Positions 4,908-10,484 of a stretch of 10,484 bases of DNA are shown here, piece by piece; the first letter of the stretch is position 1, and the number at the start of each line of letters is the position of its first letter. The stretch is from contig JBKJUK010000068.1 in NCBI GenBank assembly GCA_046590705.1, positions 1 through 10,484 on the forward strand. Reading direction: 5' to 3'. Source of the stretch: JBKJUK01 sp046590705. Its GTDB lineage: Bacteria > Acidobacteriota > Thermoanaerobaculia > Gp7-AA8. The notes beneath the pieces were generated by a model. The model worked only from the letters and a program-made list of their open reading frames with translations. It was not told the DNA's origin and did no database searches. Position numbers and translations under genes: made by a program.

Positions 4908-6109
4908 GTAGAAAACGCGCCATCGTCATCGTCTGCGACTCACTTGGAGTCGGCGAACTCCCGGACGCCGCCGAGTATGGCGACCAGGGATCCGACACCC
5001 TTGGGCACATTCTTCGGGACGAGAAGCCGCACCTGCCCAACCTCACCAGGCTCGGCCTTCTGCAAACGCTTGCCACCCCGGGTTCCACCGAGACTCCAGC
5101 GTACGCGTGGGGAAAAATGAATGAGCGCTCGGCGGGCAAGGACACCACCACCGGGCACTGGGAAATGATGGGACTCATTGTCCGCGACCCATTTCGCACG
5201 TATCCGAACGGCTTCCCCGAAGAGATCATTCGCGAGTTCGAGTCACGCATCGGTCGCCGCACACTCGCCAACAAGCCAGCTTCCGGCACAGAGATTCTCG
5301 ACGAACTCGGTGAGCAACATCTTCGTACCGGCGAACCGATCGTCTACACCTCCGGCGATTCCGTTTTTCAGGTCGCCGCGCACGAGAGCGTGATCCCTAA
5401 AGAGGAGCTATGGCGGATCTGTCAGATCGCCCGCGAACTCATGGTCGGCGAGCACAACATCGGCCGCATCATCGCCAGACCTTTTCTCGGATCAGGCAGA
5501 GGCGACTTCAAACGGACCGCAAACCGGAAGGACTTCTCCGTCCGCCCAACCGGTGAAACCGTTCTGGAAAGGGCAACGAAGAATCAGAAGAAGGTCGTCG
5601 GAATCGGAAAGATCGCCGACATCTTCGACCGCGTCGGGATCAGCGAGGAAATTCGAAGCGAGTCGAACTCCGACGGCATGGCCAAAACACTCGAACTCAT
5701 TCGCAACTCCGACGCGGATCTCATCTACACGAATCTGGTCGACTTCGACTCCAAATATGGACATCGAAACGACGCTCCAGGCTATGCCCGAGCCCTCGAG
5801 ACCTTCGACGAAGAGATCCAGCCTCTGGTGGATGCGCTAAGGCATGAAGATCTGCTTTTCATCACCGCCGACCACGGCTGCGATCCGACCGACGTCTCCA
5901 CGGATCACACACGCGAGTACGTCCCTCTCCTCATCTCCGGCCCAACCGTACATTCAACCAACCTCGGCGTTCGCGACACCTTCGCAGACCTCGGCGCCAC
6001 CGTGGCCGAACATCTGGGGCTCGACGTGCAGGGGATCTCGGGGAAGAGCGCACTGTCTGAGCTGATGAACGCAGAACTCAGAACGCAGAACGAAGAAGTA
6101 AGAAAGTGA
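4904..6109 (+). CDS. deoB: Phosphopentomutase
   Basis: DeoB converts (deoxy)ribose-1-phosphate into the 5-phosphate, the step after deoA. It belongs to the alkaline phosphatase superfamily and uses two metal ions. The sequence shows the N-terminal metal motif CDSLGVGELPDA (D12), the nucleophile loop GKDTTTGHWEMMG with T83 as the likely phosphorylated threonine, DSKYGHRND, and the C-terminal TADHGCDPT and STDHTREY metal motifs. A GAGGAA sequence inside deoA precedes the ATG. The 401 residues slightly exceed the common length: the last 15 residues (387-401, LMNAELRTQNEEVRK) are encoded by the heptamer repeat that begins at 6061, whose end also supplies the TGA stop region. This tail is charged and unlikely to matter for catalysis, which is an inference. 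Confidence 0.95.
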   Translation: MSRKRAIVIVCDSLGVGELPDAAEYGDQGSDTLGHILRDEKPHLPNLTRLGLLQTLATPGSTETPAYAWGKMNERSAGKDTTTGHWEMMGLIVRDPFRTYPNGFPEEIIREFESRIGRRTLANKPASGTEILDELGEQHLRTGEPIVYTSGDSVFQVAAHESVIPKEELWRICQIARELMVGEHNIGRIIARPFLGSGRGDFKRTANRKDFSVRPTGETVLERATKNQKKVVGIGKIADIFDRVGISEEIRSESNSDGMAKTLELIRNSDADLIYTNLVDFDSKYGHRNDAPGYARALETFDEEIQPLVDALRHEDLLFITADHGCDPTDVSTDHTREYVPLLISGPTVHSTNLGVRDTFADLGATVAEHLGLDVQGISGKSALSELMNAELRTQNEEVRK

Positions 6110-6154
6110 GGCAGAGCCGCGGATGACTGCGAATAGGTGCGAGCGAGATGGAGT

Positions 6155-6181
6155 TGTGTGGCACAGGCAATCCTGCCTGTG
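6155..6181 (-). repeat. Family-C hairpin, copy 2
   Basis: This 27-base copy is the exact reverse complement of 6306-6332. Its core CACAGGCA-ATCC-TGCCTGTG is itself a hairpin, so the region can fold either as two local hairpins or as one long-range stem nested inside the heptamer arms. Confidence 0.85.
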
Positions 6182-6305
6182 ACGCGACGCGCTGACTTCT
6201 AAGGACGATTTCGTTCCGCCCTAATCGGGATGTCGCTCCTCTCAGCGACCTGCCCACGAGACGTGCGAAGCGTCATGCAGTGGCTTGGAACTCACTTCTC
6301 CGCGC

Positions 6306-6332
6306 CACAGGCAGGATTGCCTGTGCCACACA
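6306..6332 (+). repeat. Family-C hairpin, copy 3
   Basis: Exact inverse of 6155-6181. The 20-base core is identical to 3460-3479, and as there a minus-oriented heptamer array follows shortly after (6341-6389). Confidence 0.85.
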
Positions 6333-6395
6333 GTCCTGCCCTCTCTTTCTTACTTCTTCGTTCTGCGTTCTGCGTTCTGCTTCATCAGCCCCCAT

Positions 6396-6425
6396 TTGAC
6401 CCGGCGCCCGCCGAGGCCATATAAT
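6396..6425 (+). promoter_or_regulatory. Sigma70-type promoter of carD
   Basis: TTGACC (6396-6401) and a perfect TATAAT (6420-6425) are separated by 18 bases. Transcription would start near 6432 and leave a leader of about 26 bases containing the ribosome binding site. This is the best promoter in the window. Its -35 box begins six bases after the heptamer arm ends. Confidence 0.75.
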
Positions 6426-6443
6426 CCGTCGGCTGAGCTATCG

Positions 6444-6450
6444 AAAGGAG
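6444..6450 (+). promoter_or_regulatory. Ribosome binding site setting the TTG start of carD
   Basis: AAAGGAG lies seven bases before the TTG at 6458. No in-frame ATG or GTG in the first codons gives a full N-terminus, so this strong site decides the start. Confidence 0.75.
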
Positions 6451-6457
6451 TCTCCCC

Positions 6458-6967
6458 TTGTCGTTCAAAATTGGCGATAAAATCGTCTACCCGAATCATG
6501 GAGTTACTGTCGTCGAGCAGATTGCCGAGTCGAGCATCAACGGTTCTGATCACGAGTACTACCATCTGCGCCTGCTTGCGAATAACTCGCGGCTGATGGT
6601 GCCTGTGAACAATACCGACCGGATCGGGCTTCGTCGCCTTTACCAGCCGAAAGAGATCAAAGGTCTCATCAGCCTGCTCGAGCAGAATGAGACTGGTGGA
6701 TCCCGCGATTGGAAAGATCGCTACCGCGAGAACCTCGAGAAGATGAAGACCGGGAAGCTCGAGGATGTCGCCGATGTGCTGCGCAACCTCAACCAGGTTG
6801 CCAAGCGCAAAGCGCTGTCCTTCCGCGAGAAGAAAATGTACGAGCGCGCCAAGCATCTTCTGGTCTCGGAAATCGCCATCGTCAAGGGAATTCCGGAGAT
6901 GGAAGCGGAAGGTCTGATCGAGACCGCTCTGGTCACATCCATCGCCGCAGGCGTTGCGAGCCACTGA
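6458..6967 (+). CDS. carD: CarD/CdnL-family RNA polymerase-binding regulator
   Basis: CarD-type proteins bind the RNA polymerase beta subunit and stabilise open promoter complexes, notably at rRNA promoters. The 169 residues show the expected two parts. Residues 1-60 form the Tudor-like RNA polymerase interaction domain, opening with FKIGDKIVYPNHGV, which is diagnostic. From about 65 a helical DNA-contacting domain follows, with RDWKDRYRENLEKMKTG around W85, the conserved tryptophan that contacts the upstream edge of the -10 region. Start is TTG, chosen because of the strong AAAGGAG and the family opening. The gene is a single unit with its own promoter and a clear terminator. It is the only gene here with a free 3' end that lacks a nearby repeat. 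Confidence 0.93.
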   Translation: MSFKIGDKIVYPNHGVTVVEQIAESSINGSDHEYYHLRLLANNSRLMVPVNNTDRIGLRRLYQPKEIKGLISLLEQNETGGSRDWKDRYRENLEKMKTGKLEDVADVLRNLNQVAKRKALSFREKKMYERAKHLLVSEIAIVKGIPEMEAEGLIETALVTSIAAGVASH

Positions 6968-6990
6968 ATTCGTCCACTTTGTAACGATTC

Positions 6991-7019
6991 AATGCCGCCT
7001 TCAACGAGGCGGCATTTTT
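6991..7019 (+). terminator. Rho-independent terminator of carD
   Basis: AATGCCGCCT (6991-7000) pairs perfectly with AGGCGGCATT (7007-7016) around a six-base TCAACG loop, and a T-rich run TTTTTCTT follows. It begins 24 bases after the carD stop. It is the only textbook intrinsic terminator in the window. Confidence 0.9.
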
Positions 7020-7104
7020 CTTGTCCCGGGCTTTTTACACTTGCCGATGAGGCCTGCATCGCTCATCGTTACTGGCGCATCACCAACGAGAGGCGATCAA
7101 CAGA

Positions 7105-8055
7105 ATGTCCAAGGCTGCTCCCCGGCTTCCTGAATGGATTCGCGAGAAGAAACTGAATCTGCAGGAACTGCACGAGATCAAGACTCTTTTCCGTGCGAAG
7201 TCACTCAACTCGGTCTGCGAGTCGCTGGCCTGTCCGAACAGATCTGAGTGCTTCTCCCGCGGAACGGCCACTTTCATGATTCTCGGCGACGTCTGCACCA
7301 GGCGCTGCGGGTTCTGTAACGTCACCACCGGGCTGCCGTACGCAGCTCCCTCTCCAGATGAACCTCGTTCAGTGGCCGAGGCCGCGAAGCAGATGAATCT
7401 GAAGCACATCGTGGTCACGGCGGTGACGCGCGACGATCTGCCGGACGGAGGAGCGAAGCAGTTCGCGGACACGATTCATGAGATCCGGCTGGCGCTTCCC
7501 GAATGCGCGGTCGAAGTGCTCACCTCGGATTTCCGCGGGAACCTCACCGCTGTGGAGACGGTCGTAGCGGCTCGCCCTGATTACTACAACCACAATGTCG
7601 AAACGGTGCCTCGTCTTTACCGGCACGTTCGGCCAGGGTCGCGATTCGATCGCTCGCTCGATGTTCTCGAACATGTGAAGAAAGTCGACCCCACAATCAT
7701 CACCAAGTCAGGGCTGATGCTGGGCCTCGGGGAAACCAGGGCCGAGGTCGTGGAGGCCATGAAGAGTCTGCTCGATCATGGTTGCGAAATCATGACCATT
7801 GGTCAGTACCTGCAGCCGAAGAAGATCAAGCTCGAAGTGGTCGAATACATTCGGCCGGAAGTCTTCGACGAGCTGCGGATGATCGGCGAGCAGCTCGGAT
7901 TCAAAGCGGTGTTTTCGGGGCCATTTGTACGGTCTTCATACATGGCCGACATCGTGGCGCACGATGCCGGGAGTGCGGGGAAGTCGTCGGACCGGCACGT
8001 CATTCCGAAGGAGCACGCCATACCCGCTACTGCAAGAGAATTGGAGTGCGACTGA
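7105..8055 (+). CDS. lipA: Lipoyl synthase
   Basis: LipA inserts two sulfur atoms into octanoyl groups on the E2 and H proteins. It is a radical SAM enzyme with two 4Fe-4S clusters. The auxiliary cluster motif is C38-x4-C43-x5-C49 (CESLACPNRSEC) and the SAM cluster is C64-x3-C68-x2-C71 (CTRRCGFC). The RSSY motif at 276-279, whose serine ligates the auxiliary cluster, is present. A GAGAGG site precedes the ATG by 11 bases. The 316 residues run about 20 past the usual end: residues 299-316 (from VIPKEH to the stop) are encoded by the diverged family-B palindrome at 7999-8147, and the TGA stop lies in its inner arm. lipB is not in the window. The core enzyme looks intact. Confidence 0.95.
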   Translation: MSKAAPRLPEWIREKKLNLQELHEIKTLFRAKSLNSVCESLACPNRSECFSRGTATFMILGDVCTRRCGFCNVTTGLPYAAPSPDEPRSVAEAAKQMNLKHIVVTAVTRDDLPDGGAKQFADTIHEIRLALPECAVEVLTSDFRGNLTAVETVVAARPDYYNHNVETVPRLYRHVRPGSRFDRSLDVLEHVKKVDPTIITKSGLMLGLGETRAEVVEAMKSLLDHGCEIMTIGQYLQPKKIKLEVVEYIRPEVFDELRMIGEQLGFKAVFSGPFVRSSYMADIVAHDAGSAGKSSDRHVIPKEHAIPATARELECD

Positions 8056-8147
8056 GGAATCTACGCGATAGGTTCACGCTTGAAATTCAAAGCGCGGTCC
8101 TTGTGCGTAGATCCCTCGCACCCGCCCTTCCCGCCGCTCGGGATGAC
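7999..8147. repeat. Diverged family-B palindrome at the lipA 3' end
   Basis: The order of parts matches the 175-base repeats: GTCATTCCGAAGGAGC at the left (7999-8014), TGAGGAATCTACGC (8053-8066), a loop, GCGTAGATCCCTCG (8105-8118) and CGGGATGAC at the right end (8139-8147). The inner arms match at 12 of 14 positions. It is 149 bases long and its loop differs, so it is a relative rather than a copy. The rest of the lipA-to-recombinase gap (8148-8245) holds an imperfect GCCGCGCAGTGGGT/ACCCACGCGGC inverted repeat and no gene. Confidence 0.65.
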
Positions 8148-8245
8148 GATCGGTCGCCGCGCAGTGGGTCCACCGCTCCGGTAGCGTAACTCTGGTCACT
8201 ACCCACGCGGCCCGAACCTCGTTCCGTTAAACTCGTCCTACCTGT

Positions 8246-9184
8246 ATGACGCGCGACAACCCACGATCGATCGAGCCCGACACTCCGGAGGAGACGCCTT
8301 TCTTCGTGACCTGGCTGCCGATGTATCTCGACTATCTCACCGTCGAGAAAGGGCTGGCGAAAAACACTCTCTCCTCCTACGCCATTGATCTGCGGCATTT
8401 CGGTCACTACCTCCGCGAGAAAGAGATCGCCCTCGAAAAAGTCGAGCGGGTCCTGCTGGTGAAGTACTTTCAGTTGTTGCGCGGGTCCGGAATCTCCGCG
8501 CGCTCCGTTGCGCGCGGGCTCGCAGCAATTCGGGGACTCTTTCGGTTTCTGGTGACAGAGAAACATCTGACAGAGGATCCGACCGAGAACGTCGAGAATC
8601 CGAAACTCTGGTCGTCCCTCCCGAAAAGCCTTCCGCAGATCGACGTCGAGGCGCTTCTGAACGCTCCCGATACCTCGACCGCCGAAGGGTTGAGGGATCG
8701 CGCCATGCTGGAGTTGCTTTACGCGACCGGCCTGCGCGTGAGCGAACTCACCACCATCAAGATTTCAGACCTGGTCCTCGACGGCGGGTTCCTGCGCACC
8801 TTCGGCAAAGGGAGCAAGGAACGCATCGTTCCCTTTGGCGACAGCGCTCGCGATGCAATCGTGGCCTACATGGAGAAGGGGCGACCTGATTTTGACCGCT
8901 TCGCTGACAGAACCCTCTTCCTATCCATCAGGGGAAGAGGCTTCACCCGGCAGTCGATCTGGCTGAAAATTCAGAAATACGCCAGCCTCTCCGGAGTGGG
9001 GACGCACATCTCCCCTCACATGCTGCGGCACTCCTTCGCTACGCACCTGCTAGAGAACGGAGCTGACCTCCGATCAGTGCAGATGATGCTGGGGCACTCT
9101 GACATTTCCACCACTCAGATATACACGCACGTCAGCCGGGCTCGCCTGCAGCAGCTCTACGACCGCTTCCATCCTCGGGCATAA
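8246..9184 (+). CDS. Tyrosine recombinase of the XerC/XerD type
   Basis: These enzymes resolve chromosome dimers at dif sites; relatives are used by integrating elements. The 312 residues have the two-domain layout: a SAM-like core-binding N-terminal domain (about 20-110, LDYLTVEKGLAKNTLSSYAIDL) and a catalytic domain from about 125. The full active set is visible: R164 in ATGLRVSEL, K188 in GKGSKE, H258 and R261 in HMLRHSFATHLLENGADL, H284 in LGHSDISTTQIYTH, and the nucleophile Y293. Length and motifs fit a housekeeping Xer protein better than a phage integrase, and no attachment site or phage gene is nearby. XerC and XerD cannot be told apart here. No Shine-Dalgarno sequence precedes the ATG; M26 is an alternative start but would cut into the N-terminal domain. 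Confidence 0.92.
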   Translation: MTRDNPRSIEPDTPEETPFFVTWLPMYLDYLTVEKGLAKNTLSSYAIDLRHFGHYLREKEIALEKVERVLLVKYFQLLRGSGISARSVARGLAAIRGLFRFLVTEKHLTEDPTENVENPKLWSSLPKSLPQIDVEALLNAPDTSTAEGLRDRAMLELLYATGLRVSELTTIKISDLVLDGGFLRTFGKGSKERIVPFGDSARDAIVAYMEKGRPDFDRFADRTLFLSIRGRGFTRQSIWLKIQKYASLSGVGTHISPHMLRHSFATHLLENGADLRSVQMMLGHSDISTTQIYTHVSRARLQQLYDRFHPRA

Positions 9185-9963
9185 TGGCTGGTTCAGACAG
9201 GTTAAGAGACCCGATGCGCAGAAAACGAACAGCAACCGTACTCAGCCTTGTAGCTGCCGCGATTCTTCTTCCGCGCCCGGCAGAGGCTGGTATTGCTCTC
9301 TTCGCAAACGGCCGTACCCTCAAGGTTGCGGGATACGAGGCCATCGGCGACATGATGGCGCTTCGCTTCCCCGGCGGCGGCAGAATCGAGATTCCCATTC
9401 AGCAGATCGAGCGTATTCTCGAAGATGAAGTCGTTCCAGCAATTGAGGTTGTGAATCTTCCAGTCCTGCTGGTCCCCAAGAGCTGGCGCTACACAGAGAC
9501 CAGCAAGCCACTCTTCCGCAGCAAGTACGACAAGACCATCATCGAGGCCGCGCAGAGATTCGACGTCGACGCTGCACTCATCTCCGCGGTGATCAAGGCA
9601 GAATCAGACTACAACCCCAGAATCGTCTCGCACAAAGGTGCACGCGGACTGATGCAGCTGATGCCTGCCACGGCCATTCGTTTCGGAGTCACGGACGCCT
9701 TCGACCCGACGCAGAACATTCACGCAGGCGCAAAGTACCTCCGCTGGCTGCTCGAGAAATTCGAAGGGAACGCCGAACTCGCTGTGGCCGCTTACAACGC
9801 CGGCGAGGGCAACGTCATGAAGTACAAGGGCATCCCGCCGTTTCGTGAGACCGTCGAATATGTGAAACGCATCGGTCGCCACGTAACGATGAAAGCGGTC
9901 TCAGTTTCAAAAGAGTCCGTGCCGGCCCCGGCCGCTCTCATAGACGCGACGTCATTCCGATGA
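9184..9963 (+). CDS. Secreted lytic transglycosylase (SLT domain)
   Basis: The product should cleave peptidoglycan glycan strands in the periplasm. The frame starts with ATG overlapping the recombinase TAA by one base. A second ATG at 9214 gives MRRKRTATVLSLVAAAILL as a cleaner signal peptide and may be the true start. Cleavage after AEA (residue 35) is likely. Residues 36-90 form a small beta-rich domain (LKVAGYEAIGDMMALRF...GRIEIPIQQIERIL). The SLT domain spans about 115-230: catalytic E140 in IKAESDYNP, GARGLMQLMP, AYNAGEGN (203-210) and ETVEYVKRI. The last codons, S257-F258-R259 and the TGA stop, are the first bases of the family-B repeat at 9951, so the natural end may have been displaced. 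Confidence 0.92.
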   Translation: MAGSDRLRDPMRRKRTATVLSLVAAAILLPRPAEAGIALFANGRTLKVAGYEAIGDMMALRFPGGGRIEIPIQQIERILEDEVVPAIEVVNLPVLLVPKSWRYTETSKPLFRSKYDKTIIEAAQRFDVDAALISAVIKAESDYNPRIVSHKGARGLMQLMPATAIRFGVTDAFDPTQNIHAGAKYLRWLLEKFEGNAELAVAAYNAGEGNVMKYKGIPPFRETVEYVKRIGRHVTMKAVSVSKESVPAPAALIDATSFR

Positions 9964-10125
9964 GCAGCGCGATCGTCATCCGCACACAGTCCTGACTGCG
10001 AAGAGGAATCTCCGATCCGCGCAGACGGGGTGCGAAAGTACGACCCTCGCGGCGCGGAACGAAGATTCCTCTTCGCACACACACCTGGCATATCTGAACA
10101 AGTAATTCGCGCTCATCGGAATGAC
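9951..10125 (-). repeat. 175-base nested palindromic repeat, family B copy 2
   Basis: Same outer 15-base arms as copy 1 (9951-9965 and 10111-10125) and same total length. The inner arms (9998-10021 and 10053-10076) match at 22 of 24 positions. Compared as reverse complement, the similarity to copy 1 extends into the loop and the left flank (AGGT, then GTGTGCGAAGAGG), so this copy lies in minus orientation. It overlaps the last four codons of the transglycosylase gene and fills most of the gap to the converging phosphatase gene. Confidence 0.85.
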
Positions 10126-10153
10126 GGTTCGGCCAATCGAAGTCGATTTCGCT

Positions 10154-10180
10154 CCGGCCCCCCGACCCCGGCCCCCGGCC
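10154..10180 (-). repeat. G-rich 27-base repeat, copy 2
   Basis: Perfect reverse complement of 14-40. The G-rich strand is the minus strand, which is the coding strand of the phosphatase gene that ends five bases before it. The G-runs (3, 5, 4 and 6 guanines with two-base spacers) can form a quadruplex in DNA or in the 3' end of that transcript. Confidence 0.8.
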
Positions 10181-10185
10181 CTGTA

Positions 10186-10484
10186 TCAACCCACTACAAG
10201 CTCTTCCTCAGCCTCGATCGGCAGCCATTGCCCTCCGGCAACCTGATCGAAGCGAAGCACCATCACCGTTCGATCGTCGTCAGCGACACGCCCCGCTGAA
10301 TGTTTGCCGATGGCAGTGAGGATCAGCTTCTGAATCTCACCCGGTTGAAGTGAAGCAGCGCCTTCCAGCAGCGCCTCCAGCGCCTCGAATCCGTAGGGAT
10401 CGCCATATACGTTCTGCGCCTCGATGATTCCGTCGGAGAGGTAAACCAGGGTGTCGTTCTCGTTGAGGGGAATCTCGAGTGTCA
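10186..10484 (-). CDS. SpoIIE/RsbU-type PP2C serine phosphatase, C-terminal part (continues past the window)
   Basis: A frame open from the right edge runs for 98 codons to a TGA at 10188-10186; the start is outside the window. Translated, it contains NDTLVYLSDGIIEAQN, then GDPYGFEAL and ADDDRTVMVLRF. The SDG-x2-EA-x-N, YGF and DDDRT motifs are those of the last part of the SpoIIE/RsbU phosphatase domain; the aspartates of SDG and DDDRT are metal ligands. Such proteins dephosphorylate anti-sigma-factor antagonists or similar partners. N-terminal sensor domains would decide its input and are not visible. It converges on the transglycosylase gene, and the G-rich repeat follows its stop by five bases. 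Confidence 0.88.
   Translation of the reverse strand, partial: TLEIPLNENDTLVYLSDGIIEAQNVYGDPYGFEALEALLEGAASLQPGEIQKLILTAIGKHSAGRVADDDRTVMVLRFDQVAGGQWLPIEAEEELVVG

Larger units (their letters stand above)
6061..6389. repeat. Composite inverted element bounded by GAACGCA heptamer arrays (copies A4/A5)
   Basis: The plus arm (6061-6110) and minus arm (6341-6389) both begin GCTGATGAA, run through GAACGCA-type units and end GAACGAAGAAGTAAGAAAG. They differ by one base insertion and a few substitutions, closer than the pair at 42-382. Inside them is a second inverted pair, the family-C hairpins at 6155-6181 and 6306-6332. A small hairpin (GTCGCT with AGCGAC, 6232-6249) lies in the middle. The left arm is coding for the last residues of deoB; the right arm stops six bases before the carD -35 box. 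No other gene is seen in 6110-6457. Confidence 0.85.

Noticed and set aside
42..6389. CRISPR array as explanation of the short repeats
   Set aside because: The units are directly adjacent heptamers without unique spacers, and no cas gene is present.
7021..7104. Promoter for lipA in the gap after the carD terminator
   Set aside because: TTTACA and several weak -10 candidates exist, but no pair with proper spacing is convincing, so I did not list one.
8246..9184. Recombinase as integrase of an integrated element that includes the repeats
   Set aside because: It has housekeeping XerC/D length and motifs and sits in an operon-like pair with a cell-wall enzyme. There are no phage genes, tRNA site or direct attachment repeats in the window.
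9175..9212. GGCATAATGG...GGTTAAG after the recombinase gene as a dif-like site
   Set aside because: Only the GCATAAT half resembles dif; the two halves are too far apart for an Xer core site and the sequence overlaps the stop of one gene and the start of the next.
9938..10299. Open frames on both strands over the family-B repeat and G-rich tract
   Set aside because: They are repeat read-through or antisense to the phosphatase gene, whose minus-strand frame shows clear PP2C motifs.

Overview
The window looks like a piece of a GC-rich (about 60 percent) bacterial chromosome. It carries housekeeping genes separated by unusually repeat-rich intergenic DNA. A CarD regulator, a SpoIIE-type phosphatase, many non-SD or leaderless-looking starts and dispersed intergenic palindromes would suit Acidobacteriota or a neighbouring phylum. 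That placement is an inference from gene content; no rRNA or other decisive marker is present. I see no phage, plasmid, CRISPR or transposase gene.

Layout. Bases 1-387 hold no credible gene, only nested repeats. A minus-strand block follows: queC (3285-2614) and queE (2486-1851) for 7-deazaguanine synthesis, then methylmalonyl-CoA epimerase mce (1731-1336), a 113-residue unknown overlapping it (1339-998), and a 188-residue lipoprotein (954-388). From 3582 the genes run on the plus strand. deoA and deoB overlap by 4 bases and break down pyrimidine deoxynucleosides. carD (6458-6967) stands alone with its own promoter and terminator. Then come lipA (7105-8055), a XerC/D-type recombinase (8246-9184), and a secreted lytic transglycosylase that overlaps the recombinase stop by one base. 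At the right edge, on the minus strand, is the last 98 codons of a SpoIIE/RsbU-type PP2C phosphatase.

The most interesting content lies between the genes. Several repeat families are visible: (A) arrays of a GAACGCA-type heptamer ending in GCTGATGAA, five copies; (D) a related GAATGGA heptamer pair; (B) a 175-base nested palindrome beginning GTCATTCCGATGAGC, two full copies and one diverged relative; (C) a 20-base CACAGGCA/TGCCTGTG hairpin, three copies; (G) a perfectly repeated 27-base G-rich tract, two copies; and single GC-rich hairpins. Heptamer arrays occur as inverted pairs that enclose palindromes or a short loop.

Every non-operon-internal gene end in the window except that of carD has repeat or hairpin DNA within about 16 bases of its stop codon or overlapping it. 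carD has an ordinary terminator instead. The C-terminal codons of deoB, lipA and the transglycosylase are written in repeat DNA. The heptamers contain no stop codon in any of six frames, which may explain why they are tolerated there. These elements are the best candidate for something undescribed. Whether they act as 3'-end or terminator elements, or are only non-autonomous repeats that settle in permissive sites, cannot be decided from sequence alone.
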